Source: CAZIVP01 sp964542915
GTDB taxonomy: Bacteria; Calditrichota; Calditrichia; Calditrichales; Calditrichaceae
Direction of reading: 5' to 3'
Length of the DNA: 14,765 bases
Assembly (NCBI GenBank): GCA_964542915.1
Contig: CAZIVP010000033.1
Coordinates: 1-14,765, forward strand
The position numbers were made by a program, and so were the translations under genes. Positions 1 through 6,662 of this stretch are shown here, piece by piece (within the stretch, counting starts at the first letter, position 1; each line of letters begins with the position of its first letter). Under the pieces are notes generated by a model that made no database searches, was not told where the DNA came from, and saw only the letters and a list, made by a program, of their open reading frames with translations.

Positions 1-30
1 GCCTTTTCATTTGCTTGCAGCCCTTTCTTT

Positions 31-72
31 TAAAGCGGCGGCGGTTGGCCCACACAGCCGTCGCCGTTTCTT
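31..72 (+). terminator. Rho-independent terminator-like hairpin at the window edge
   Basis: Bases 36-44 (CGGCGGCGG) pair with 58-66 (CCGTCGCCG) through nine positions, one of them a G-T wobble, leaving a loop of about 13 bases. The right arm is followed by TTTCTT, so it best fits termination of a plus-strand gene lying to the left of the window. The left flank (TTTTAAAG) gives only a weak T-run on the other strand. No gene is visible on its left, so its partner is inferred. Confidence 0.55.
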
Positions 73-139
73 AACCATAACCTGACATTGATGCCGGAAA
101 CGGGCCGCTATGCTATAACCGTGTTCATAAAACATTATA

Positions 140-155
140 GCGACATGAATGTCGC
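140..155. repeat. Short perfect inverted repeat (hairpin) upstream of the aminopeptidase gene
   Basis: GCGACA and TGTCGC form a 6-bp perfect stem around a TGAA loop, about 145 bases before the aminopeptidase start. There is no T-run after it, so it is not a convincing terminator. It could be an operator or an mRNA leader hairpin; no function can be assigned from sequence alone. Confidence 0.3.
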
Positions 156-209
156 GTTTCAATTTATACATAGACAGGAATGGCCCCTTATGCATTTTTT
201 CGTTTAATA

Positions 210-219
210 TTGCATCGGC
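210..219 (+). promoter_or_regulatory. Intergenic TTGCATCGG motif, copy 1
   Basis: TTGCATCGGC preceded by an A/T-rich run (TTTAATA), 81 bases before the aminopeptidase start and on the same strand. The same word recurs between genes at 4826 and 8241, with a variant (GGGCATCGG) at 4766. It may be part of a promoter or regulator site; that is inference from its recurrence and position only. Confidence 0.3.
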
Positions 220-281
220 GCTTGTATATGGGCCGATTAAAAACTAAGTTACAGGTAAATAATCATTTTCGGACGGCAATA

Positions 282-291
282 AAGGAAGGAG
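282..291 (+). promoter_or_regulatory. Ribosome binding site that sets the aminopeptidase start
   Basis: AAGGAAGGAG lies 8 bases before the ATG at 300. The frame stays open 40 codons further upstream to an ATG at 180, but no Shine-Dalgarno sequence precedes that one, and those extra residues do not resemble the family. The site therefore favours 300 as the true start. Confidence 0.8.
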
Positions 292-299
292 CGATTCCC

Positions 300-2087
300 A
301 TGATTCAAGAACGTCTTACCGCATTACGCAAACTGATGAAAAAGTACAAGGCGGATGCTTATATCATACCGAGCACGGACGCCCATCAGAGCGAATATGT
401 ACCCGATTTGTGGCAGCGCCGCGCCTGGATCAGCGGTTTTGACGGTTCCGCCGGCGACGTTATCGTTACCAAAGACAAAGCCGGATTGTGGACCGACTCC
501 CGCTATTTTTTGCAGGCCGAACAGCAACTGAAAGGCAGCGGCGTGGACCTCTACAAAATGGGCCAACCCGATGAACCTTCCATGCTGGAATTTTTGAAAA
601 CGGAATTAGACGAAGGCCGGAAGGTCGCCATTGATCCGCGCCTCATGTCTTACAAAGAGGCGCAAAACTGGAAAAAAGAGCTCGGCAATAAGGGCATCGA
701 ACTCTTTTTACTGGAAGATAACCTGGTGGATGCGTTATGGGACGACCAACCCGGTTTACCGGCGGAGCCGATCAAAGTCTGGGATGAGAAGTACGCCGGC
801 GAATCCGTTCAGAGCAAGCTGGACCGCATCCGCGAACGCATGAAGAAGGAAAACGCCGACGTGCACGTCCTGACCATGCTGGACGCCATCGCCTGGACGT
901 TTAACATCCGCAGCAAAGATGTGCCGTTCAATCCCCTTGTAATCGCTTACGCCATAATTACCCGGGACAACGCCGAACTGTTCGTTCATAAGAAAAAAGT
1001 GAAGCGTGAGGTCAAAAAACATCTGCGGGGCGTTGCAAAAATATATGATTATGACGACTTCAAAAAACGCATGTCCAAATACGACAGGAAAAAATTCAGC
1101 ATCTGGCTGGATGACGCCTCCGTCAACGCCTGGGTTGTTCAACTGCTGGGTAAAAAAGCGCGCCTCGTCTTTAAAGAAAGTCCGGTTACCCGTTTTAAAG
1201 CCTGCAAAAACGACACGGAGCTCGCCGGATACAAAGCCTGCCATATTCGCGACGGCGTGGCGATGGTTAGGTTTTTACACTGGCTGGAAAATACGGTGCC
1301 CGAAGGCGGCGTAACCGAAGTTTCGGCCGCCCGCAAACTGGAGAGTATCCGAGCCGAAGACGAGTTGTTTCAGGGACCGAGTTTTGAAACCATCTCTTCG
1401 TATAAAGGCCACGGCGCCATCATTCATTATTCGCCGACGGAGGAGAGCGATGTGGAACTGAAACAGGATGGGATTTATCTCATCGATTCCGGCGGCCAGT
1501 ATCTGGACGGAACCACCGATATCACCCGTACGGTGCCGCTCGGCGAACCCACGGCGGAACAAAAAGATCGGTTTACCCGCGTTCTGAAAGGGCACATCAA
1601 TCTGGCCCGAGCCTCATTCCCCCGCGGCACGCAGGGCATCCAACTGGATACCCTCGCCCGCAAAGCGCTATGGGATTTGGGATTGAATTACGGTCACGGC
1701 ACCGGCCACGGCGTGGGCGTCTTTTTGGGCGTGCATGAGGGTCCGCAGGCCATTTCCTATTACAAAGGCATCGGCGTCGCTCTGGAGCCCGGCATGATTT
1801 GCTCCAACGAACCGGGCTTTTACAAAGAGGGCGAATACGGCATGCGCATCGAAAATCTGATCAATGTGGTGAGAGATAAAGAAAAATCCTTCGACGGCAA
1901 CGAATTTTACAAATTCGAAACCGCGACGCTTTGTCCCATCGATACCCGTTTGATCGACAAATCCCTGCTGGACGACGAAGAAATCGAATATTTGAATCGG
2001 TACCACGAAACCGTTTACGATACGCTTTCCACTTATCTTAAGGGTAAAGAAAGGGATTGGCTTAAGCAGGCCACCGAAGCGATTTAA
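300..2087 (+). CDS. Xaa-Pro aminopeptidase (aminopeptidase P, M24B, XPNPEP1-like)
   Basis: Metallo-aminopeptidase that removes the N-terminal residue from peptides with proline second; no signal peptide, so cytoplasmic. At 595 residues from the ATG at 300 it has the long three-domain build of eukaryotic cytosolic aminopeptidase P (XPNPEP1) rather than the roughly 440-residue E. coli PepP. The N-terminus carries the family signature PSTDAHQSEYVPD. Two creatinase-like N-terminal domains (about 1-310) precede the pita-bread catalytic domain. All expected metal ligands are present: D396 and D407 (IDSGGQY...DGTTDITRT), H470 (HGTGHGVG), E504 (SNEPGF) and E518 (MRIEN), with supporting histidines H376 and H479 at the spacing known for human XPNPEP1. 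The gene stands alone: the next gene lies beyond a terminator. Function is assigned with high confidence; the physiological substrate is unknown. Confidence 0.95.
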   Translation: MIQERLTALRKLMKKYKADAYIIPSTDAHQSEYVPDLWQRRAWISGFDGSAGDVIVTKDKAGLWTDSRYFLQAEQQLKGSGVDLYKMGQPDEPSMLEFLKTELDEGRKVAIDPRLMSYKEAQNWKKELGNKGIELFLLEDNLVDALWDDQPGLPAEPIKVWDEKYAGESVQSKLDRIRERMKKENADVHVLTMLDAIAWTFNIRSKDVPFNPLVIAYAIITRDNAELFVHKKKVKREVKKHLRGVAKIYDYDDFKKRMSKYDRKKFSIWLDDASVNAWVVQLLGKKARLVFKESPVTRFKACKNDTELAGYKACHIRDGVAMVRFLHWLENTVPEGGVTEVSAARKLESIRAEDELFQGPSFETISSYKGHGAIIHYSPTEESDVELKQDGIYLIDSGGQYLDGTTDITRTVPLGEPTAEQKDRFTRVLKGHINLARASFPRGTQGIQLDTLARKALWDLGLNYGHGTGHGVGVFLGVHEGPQAISYYKGIGVALEPGMICSNEPGFYKEGEYGMRIENLINVVRDKEKSFDGNEFYKFETATLCPIDTRLIDKSLLDDEEIEYLNRYHETVYDTLSTYLKGKERDWLKQATEAI

Positions 2088-2094
2088 GTTCGTG

Positions 2095-2133
2095 AAAGAG
2101 GGCGTTCCGTTCCAATGGAGCGCCCTCTTTTTT
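2095..2133 (+). terminator. Rho-independent terminator of the aminopeptidase gene
   Basis: AAAGAGGGCG (2095-2104) pairs with CGCCCTCTTT (2121-2130), extended inward by TTCC/GGAG with one wobble pair, around an 8-base loop. The 3' arm runs into six T residues (2128-2133). It starts 8 bases after the stop codon. Confidence 0.9.
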
Positions 2134-2191
2134 AAGATGCATCCTAAATCTAAAACCTCTAATGCTGTGAACATTTCTAAGGAATAACACC

Positions 2192-4270
2192 ATGTCGGCC
2201 AAAGCCAACCAGGTTGCGGAGAAATCACGGACATTTGTAGTGGCGATCTGTTTAGCGATCGCAGTGCTTTTCGTGGTACGATTAAATGCCGGTCATATAT
2301 CCGGCCGGGTAAGCGCGAAAGCGAGCGGAGCGCCCATTGCCGGCGTGGAAATCGCCATCTACGCAACGGATTACAGCGCGGCCAGCAGCGATTCCGGTAC
2401 GTTTACATTCCGGGATGTGCCTGCCGGTATGTATCGATTAACGACGTTTCATCCCGATTACATGCCGCTTGTCCTCTACAACGTGGAAGTCTTTGAAGAT
2501 AAACGCACCGAAATTCAAATCCGTCTCGAGAAGAAACCGCCCGATCTTGATCGTTTTATGGGAGATTCCCTCACGCGTAAAGAAGGCAAAAAACAGGGGC
2601 TGCCCGAGGCCCGCTCCTATCAAAAAGAAACGAAGACAGGGACGCGTTCTGAAGATGCCGATAAAATAGAAACCGCCGAACCGCCGCCTACGGGCGAATA
2701 CGACGTGGGTTATGCCGAAAGGGATGTAAAACCGGCGCCGGCGAAAACGTCCGGTTTGCGGGCCGGTTTCGCCGATGATAACGAACAGTTCAATTACTTT
2801 TTGAATTTTTTGGAACAATACGGACCACAAGTGCAGTCTTACAGCCTGCCCGTTCGCGACCGATTGCAAATCTTCGTTAACGACCGCAGCGGCGCCTCCC
2901 TGCCCGGCGCCCGGGTTCAAGTTTCGGTCGGCGACCGCAGGCTTGACGGCGGCAGCACTTACGCCGACGGGAGTTTTTATTTCTATCCTTCGGCGTTTGA
3001 TTTTGCCGGCGAAGGCATCAATGTACGGGTACGATATCAACAATCAACAAAAGATACTGTTTTAAAGCTGGACGGTCCGCGCAAAACAACCATTACTTTG
3101 CCATTCCAGCGTCCGACTTACGATACGCTTCAGCTCGATCTGCTCTTTATTCTGGATACGACCGGCAGTATGGGCGAAGAAATCGAACGTCTTAAAAATA
3201 CCATCGACATCATCAATCTCAATCTGGCCTCTCTGCCGGCCGAAATCCGCATACATTATGGCATGGTGCTGTACCGCGACCGAGAAGATGCGTATGTGAC
3301 GCGTAAAATCCCGTTTACATTTGATCCGGAAAGCTTCCGAGACCGGTTAAATAAGGTCCGGGCCGACGGCGGAGGCGATACCCCGGAAGACTTGCAGGCG
3401 GCGCTCCAGGTTGCCGTGCAGGAGATGGAATGGCGGCAAGACGCTGTGCGTCTGGCCTTTATTATCACCGACGCGCCGCCGCACCTCGATTACGACCAAT
3501 CCTATCATTATACGGACGCCGCGCGTGACGCAAAAAAACAGGCCATTAAAATATTTTCGGTCGGGACCGGCGGCCTTAATCTGCAGGGCGAATACGTACT
3601 TCGGCAGATCGCCCAATACACCCAGGGCAAATACATTTTTTTAACTTACGGCGAGACTGGCGAAAGCGAAGGCGGTCGTCCCGGCAGCGTCAGCCACCAC
3701 ACCGGCGCGAACTATCAAACGGATAAACTGGAAAGCATTATCATCCGGCTGGTCAAAGAGGAGCTGGCCCATCTAATGGATATTTCCCTAACCGCCGGCG
3801 AAGATTACTGGAGTGCAACTTCGGTCGAGGATGAAGAAAAAGAGGAGACAATTTCAAAATTGTTCCGCTCTGCCATCCAACAACTAATCGATTACTCCAG
3901 TTACGCCATCAATGAAGGAACGGCCGTCGGCGTCATTCCGGTTGCGCCGAACCATTCAAGCCTGGCCAATAACGCGGAATATTTTACGGAGCGCCTGGGC
4001 CTGGCATTGGGTCAGAGCGATGTATTGACCCAGGTGGAGCGTGAAGATCTGCAATACCTTGCCGAAGAGCTCGGTTTCCAGCTAAGCGGCGTGGTCGATC
4101 TCGATAAGGCTGTAAAAGCCGGAACGTTTATCGGCGCGGATATGCTGATCATCGGCAATCTCTACTTTAAAGATAAACAATACGAATTATTCCTGAAACT
4201 GGTACGGGTGGAAACAGCGGAAGTGCTGTCGGTTACGCGTTTGAAAATCGATCCCATGCTGGGCCTGTAA
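2192..4270 (+). CDS. Exported von Willebrand A protein with carboxypeptidase-regulatory-like and CsgG/FlgO-like domains
   Basis: Residues 14-29 are hydrophobic and followed by LNA-GHISG, consistent with an export signal or N-terminal anchor; there is no lipobox. Residues about 34-115 form a carboxypeptidase regulatory-like (CarboxypepD_reg) beta-sandwich, then a charged low-complexity linker, then a second similar beta domain at about 220-305. Residues about 315-490 are a vWA domain with a complete MIDAS: D322, T324 and S326 in DTTGSMG, T397 in GGGDTPED and D427 in TDAPPH. The last 115 residues (from about 577) resemble the CsgG/FlgO fold (LG.AL...DVLTQVEREDL...GADMLIIGNLY). A TAAGGAA site sits 7 bases before the ATG. 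The gene is flanked by terminators and so probably monocistronic. The family suggests metal-dependent protein binding at the envelope; the partner is unknown. Domain calls are firm for vWA and moderate for the C-terminus. Confidence 0.88.
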   Translation: MSAKANQVAEKSRTFVVAICLAIAVLFVVRLNAGHISGRVSAKASGAPIAGVEIAIYATDYSAASSDSGTFTFRDVPAGMYRLTTFHPDYMPLVLYNVEVFEDKRTEIQIRLEKKPPDLDRFMGDSLTRKEGKKQGLPEARSYQKETKTGTRSEDADKIETAEPPPTGEYDVGYAERDVKPAPAKTSGLRAGFADDNEQFNYFLNFLEQYGPQVQSYSLPVRDRLQIFVNDRSGASLPGARVQVSVGDRRLDGGSTYADGSFYFYPSAFDFAGEGINVRVRYQQSTKDTVLKLDGPRKTTITLPFQRPTYDTLQLDLLFILDTTGSMGEEIERLKNTIDIINLNLASLPAEIRIHYGMVLYRDREDAYVTRKIPFTFDPESFRDRLNKVRADGGGDTPEDLQAALQVAVQEMEWRQDAVRLAFIITDAPPHLDYDQSYHYTDAARDAKKQAIKIFSVGTGGLNLQGEYVLRQIAQYTQGKYIFLTYGETGESEGGRPGSVSHHTGANYQTDKLESIIIRLVKEELAHLMDISLTAGEDYWSATSVEDEEKEETISKLFRSAIQQLIDYSSYAINEGTAVGVIPVAPNHSSLANNAEYFTERLGLALGQSDVLTQVEREDLQYLAEELGFQLSGVVDLDKAVKAGTFIGADMLIIGNLYFKDKQYELFLKLVRVETAEVLSVTRLKIDPMLGL

Positions 4271-4271
4271 T

Positions 4272-4312
4272 AAAAAAGCCCCGTAAACCTTGACGTTTGC
4301 GGGGCTTCTTTG
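4272..4312. terminator. Bidirectional terminator between convergent genes
   Basis: AAGCCCCGTAAAC (4276-4288) pairs with GTTTGCGGGGCTT (4295-4307), one G-T wobble, with a 6-base loop. It is flanked by an A-run at 4272-4277 and TTCTTT on the right, so it can end transcription from the vWA gene (plus) and from the thioredoxin gene (minus), whose stop codon lies 35 bases away. Confidence 0.9.
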
Positions 4313-4346
4313 AGCCTTTGTTTCTTTAGATACGGCTATCGGGAAT

Positions 4347-4712
4347 TTAATTCCCGGTGTGCACGCCCAATACTTCCTGCATAGCCTGCAAAATCGAATC
4401 TTTCGGAAGCGCGCCTACCGCCATTTGCGGTTTTTCGTTCACCGGTATGAACAACATAGACGGAATGCTGCGGATTCCGAACGCCGCCGCCAGTTCCTGT
4501 TCCTGCTCGGTATCGATCTTATAAACGTGCAATTGATCTTTATACTCTTCGGAAATCTCTTCCAGAATGGGCGCTACCATTTTGCAGGGCTGGCACCAAT
4601 CGGCGTAAAAATCGATGATCGCCGGCAACTCGCCCTCGTATTTCCATTCTTCATTCTGTTCGTAATTGAACACCTTTTGTAAAAAGGTGTCTTTGGTTAA
4701 ATGCTCAGTCAT
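4347..4712 (-). CDS. Thioredoxin
   Basis: Thiol-disulfide oxidoreductase of 121 residues with no signal peptide, so cytoplasmic. The active site is WCQPCK with cysteines C40 and C43; canonical thioredoxins have WCGPCK, and the Q variant occurs naturally in the family. The cis-proline is P84 (RSIPSML), and FYADWC and PILEEI are in their usual places. Compared with E. coli TrxA (109 residues) it carries roughly a dozen extra N-terminal residues rich in Glu and Lys. The start at 4712 is supported by GGAGGT (4719-4724 on this strand) 6 bases upstream. It is convergent with the vWA gene and shares its terminator. It probably serves as a general disulfide reductant; a dedicated client cannot be named. 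Confidence 0.94.
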   Translation of the reverse strand: MTEHLTKDTFLQKVFNYEQNEEWKYEGELPAIIDFYADWCQPCKMVAPILEEISEEYKDQLHVYKIDTEQEQELAAAFGIRSIPSMLFIPVNEKPQMAVGALPKDSILQAMQEVLGVHTGN

Positions 4713-4765
4713 TCAGATACCTCCAATCATGTTCTTATTTTCAATTATTTTATAGACGCTTTTTT

Positions 4766-4776
4766 GGGCATCGGTA
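4766..4776 (+). promoter_or_regulatory. Intergenic GCATCGG motif, variant copy
   Basis: GGGCATCGGTA preceded by TTTTTT; it differs from the other copies by GG in place of TT-derived bases before GCATCGG. It lies upstream of both the divergent thioredoxin and spondin-lipoprotein genes. Function is inferred only from recurrence. Confidence 0.25.
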
Positions 4777-4825
4777 CTCTTTGATGTTTTTTTGCCCCAA
4801 AGGTTACGCGATTCTCAATATTTTA

Positions 4826-4835
4826 TTGCATCGGC
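4826..4835 (+). promoter_or_regulatory. Intergenic TTGCATCGG motif, copy 2
   Basis: TTGCATCGGC preceded by TATTTTA, about 220 bases before the spondin-lipoprotein start and on the same strand. It matches ten of ten bases with the copy at 210. Confidence 0.3.
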
Positions 4836-4995
4836 TTGATTTTGATCGATGTAGCAACCCGGTTCGTTCCCAGCGTAACGCCCTTCTTGCGTCATAATTC
4901 CATTATGGCAGTGTCAGAGATTCGGTGCTTTTCAGAAGATGTATTTTTGTGTCGTTCTCTATTTATCAGGTTTTTTTCAAGATTCTGTGAAATTT

Positions 4996-5005
4996 TTGTT
5001 AACAA
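4996..5005. promoter_or_regulatory. Perfect palindrome, possible operator before the spondin-lipoprotein gene
   Basis: TTGTTAACAA is a perfect 10-base palindrome 54 bases before the start codon, where a repressor or activator could sit. A single short palindrome in A/T-rich DNA can arise by chance. Confidence 0.2.
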
Positions 5006-5058
5006 GCCAACGCATCCTCTTGATGTCAAGGCGGTAAAAACAAACCAAAGGAGGTCTT

Positions 5059-5805
5059 ATGTTACGCCGTATTAATATCATTGCCGTTTTATTTATGTTT
5101 GCAGCGCTGTGGGGTTGTCAGGATGAGGGCAACATGCTTTCGTTTAATGGCAACGACGATCCGCAATCTTCGGAACAACGTTTTGGTCGCCAGGCTACCA
5201 AAGCGGCATTTGAAGGAACTTTTGAAGTGACCATCGTAAGTCTTGCGCCGGCAACCGGGCCGGGCGCCAGCCAGCCGTTGTCTCCGCCGATTGCCGCCAC
5301 GCACAAACCGGGCTTTCATATGTTTCGTCCCGGTGAACCGGCCAGCGATGAACTTCGTCAAATTGCCGAAGACGCCGTAGGCGGTCCTATGGTTGAGCTT
5401 TTGCATCAATCGGAAAAGGTGCATGATGTGGCCCAGGGCGATCAGGTGATCTTTCCGGAGCATTCGTATACGTTTACCATCAAAGCCACAGGCATTGCGC
5501 ATCGTCTTTCCTTTGCCACGATGCTTGTAAACACCAACGACGCATTCACCGGCTTTGATGGCTTTCCGTTGCCGCGTGAAGGCGAACGGATGGTTTATTT
5601 ACGCGCTCTCGATGCCGGTACGGAAAAAAATACGGAGTTAAAAGCGCATATCCCCGGTCCCTGCTGCGGCAACCCGCTGGTCCGCGTGCCCACCGAAGAA
5701 CCGATCAGTTTGCATCCGGGCATTCAGGGCGTCGGCGACCTGGATCCCGATACTTACGGTTGGGATGAACCGGTGGCAAAGTTAATTGTGAAACGCATCG
5801 AATAG
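5059..5805 (+). CDS. Spondin_N-domain lipoprotein
   Basis: A 248-residue exported lipoprotein: MLRR, a hydrophobic stretch and the lipobox LWGC with lipidated Cys20. Residues about 53-247 match the Spondin_N family: TFEVTIVSL opens the domain, with LSPPIAATHKPGFHMF, EPASDELRQIAEDA, the signature SFATMLVNTNDAF (151-163) and LRALDAGTEKNTE (181-193). The family is a metal-binding beta-sandwich known from F-spondin and found in bacterial secreted proteins. Two adjacent cysteines (C202, C203) near the end sit in a GPCCGNP loop where homologues often have GPN-type sequence; they could form a disulfide or bind metal, which is inference. AAAGGAGGT at 5047-5055 fixes the start. A strong terminator follows, so the gene is monocistronic. 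It may act as a surface adhesion or matrix-binding protein, but no partner is visible. Confidence 0.88.
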   Translation: MLRRINIIAVLFMFAALWGCQDEGNMLSFNGNDDPQSSEQRFGRQATKAAFEGTFEVTIVSLAPATGPGASQPLSPPIAATHKPGFHMFRPGEPASDELRQIAEDAVGGPMVELLHQSEKVHDVAQGDQVIFPEHSYTFTIKATGIAHRLSFATMLVNTNDAFTGFDGFPLPREGERMVYLRALDAGTEKNTELKAHIPGPCCGNPLVRVPTEEPISLHPGIQGVGDLDPDTYGWDEPVAKLIVKRIE

Positions 5806-5825
5806 TCCTCTTTCTCGATTCAATC

Positions 5826-5866
5826 AAAAAAATGCGGGTGATCGACCGATCATCCGCATTTTACAT
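5826..5866 (+). terminator. Rho-independent terminator of the spondin-lipoprotein gene
   Basis: AAAATGCGGGTGAT (5829-5842) pairs with ATCATCCGCATTTT (5849-5862), one G-T wobble, around a CGACCG loop. The stem is flanked by an A-run on the left and TTTTA on the right and starts 24 bases after the stop codon. Confidence 0.9.
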
Positions 5867-5894
5867 TGATTAGCGGTAGGTATTGAATTATGTT
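5867..5894 (+). promoter_or_regulatory. Weak candidate promoter for the two-component operon
   Basis: TTGATT and TATGTT are separated by 16 bases, in the only gap between the upstream terminator and the response regulator gene. Match to the sigma-70 consensus is partial, and FCB-group bacteria often use different boxes, so this is tentative. Confidence 0.25.
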
Positions 5895-5936
5895 ACCAGA
5901 AAATAGCGTTAAAGTTGCAAAAGGAGCGACCAACGC

Positions 5937-6662
5937 ATGTCACAATCCGACAAAATCCTGATCATTGAAGACGATTGGAAAATTATCAATCTCATCGAAA
6001 TCCATTTAAATGACCTGGGATTTCAGGTGGATCGTGCTACGGATGGCGAGGCGGGGTTGGAAAAAGTTCATAACAACGAATACGCCCTGATCATACTGGA
6101 TATTATGCTACCCAAAAAAGACGGCATGGAAGTATGCAAATCCATTCGGCGCACAAATCCCTACACGCCAATTTTAATGCTAACGGCAAAAGACGACGAA
6201 CTGGATCGCGTACTGGGTTTGGAAATAGGGGCCGACGATTACATCACCAAACCGTTCAGCGTCCGCGAATTTATTGCACGTGTAAAAGCAATATTACGCC
6301 GAATGCAGGCCGATGAAGCGAAAATTAAAGATGAGAACCATCAACCGAAACTGGTTATCGGCGACCTCGAGATCGATGTAGAAAAACACAAAGTTCTCAA
6401 TAATGGCCGGCCGGTGGAGTTAACCGCAAAAGAATTCGACTTACTGCTTCTGTTTGCCCGCAATCCGGGACGCATTTACAGCCGTGAGATACTTTTGGAT
6501 ATCGTTTGGGGATATCAGTACAGCGGCTACGATCACACCGTTAATTCCCATATCAACCGCTTGAGAAATAAAATAGAAAAAGATGCTTCCAATCCCCGCT
6601 ATATTAAAACTCTGTGGGGCGTTGGTTATAAATTTGCCGAACCTGAGGAATTAAAGCAATGA
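5937..6662 (+). CDS. Two-component response regulator, OmpR/PhoB family
   Basis: A 241-residue DNA-binding transcription regulator. The receiver domain (about 6-120) has the acidic pocket E11, D12, D13, the phospho-acceptor D55 (ILDIMLP), T83 (MLTAKDD) and K105 (ITKPF), all intact. Residues about 138-236 are the winged-helix Trans_reg_C domain, with ELTAKEFDLL, the recognition-helix region HTVNSHINRLRNKIE and the C-terminal IKTLWGVGYKF hairpin. The stop codon overlaps the start of the sensor kinase gene (ATGA), so the pair is transcribed and translated together and forms a cognate system. AAAAGGAG lies 10 bases before the ATG. The nearest targets are unknown; no direct-repeat PhoB-like boxes were recognised in the window. 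Confidence 0.95.
   Translation: MSQSDKILIIEDDWKIINLIEIHLNDLGFQVDRATDGEAGLEKVHNNEYALIILDIMLPKKDGMEVCKSIRRTNPYTPILMLTAKDDELDRVLGLEIGADDYITKPFSVREFIARVKAILRRMQADEAKIKDENHQPKLVIGDLEIDVEKHKVLNNGRPVELTAKEFDLLLLFARNPGRIYSREILLDIVWGYQYSGYDHTVNSHINRLRNKIEKDASNPRYIKTLWGVGYKFAEPEELKQ

Larger units (their letters stand above)
4725..5046. other. Non-coding divergent intergenic region
   Basis: About 320 bases between the divergent thioredoxin and spondin-lipoprotein genes, presumably holding both promoters. It is T-rich and contains two copies of the GCATCGG word (4766-4776 and 4826-4835), a perfect 10-base palindrome TTGTTAACAA (4996-5005) and a short inverted repeat CTTGA-TG-TCAAG (5019-5030). On the minus strand TATAAAAT (about 4745-4752) could be a -10 box for thioredoxin, without a convincing -35. 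No RNA gene or riboswitch was recognised. Confidence 0.5.

Noticed and set aside
7..195. Minus-strand open frame of 62 codons
   Set aside because: It crosses the GC-rich hairpin and the inverted repeat, has no ribosome site and its product resembles nothing recognisable.
180..299. Upstream in-frame ATG at 180 as the aminopeptidase start
   Set aside because: No ribosome binding site before it, and the 40 extra residues do not resemble the family; the ATG at 300 has AAGGAAGGAG at good spacing.
756..1244. Minus-strand open frame of 162 codons inside the aminopeptidase gene
   Set aside because: It is antisense to a well-supported gene with all catalytic motifs; a typical shadow frame.
4764..4790. 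Sigma-54 (-24/-12) promoter at the GCATCGG variant
   Set aside because: The GG and GC elements are not at the required spacing and no sigma-54 activator is present nearby.
4858..4872. tRNA T-arm-like GGTTCGTTCC
   Set aside because: No acceptor stem, anticodon arm or closing CC pairs could be arranged around it.
4836..5075. Plus-strand open frame of 79 codons before the spondin lipoprotein
   Set aside because: No ribosome site, runs over the lipoprotein start in another frame, and its composition looks like translated intergenic DNA.
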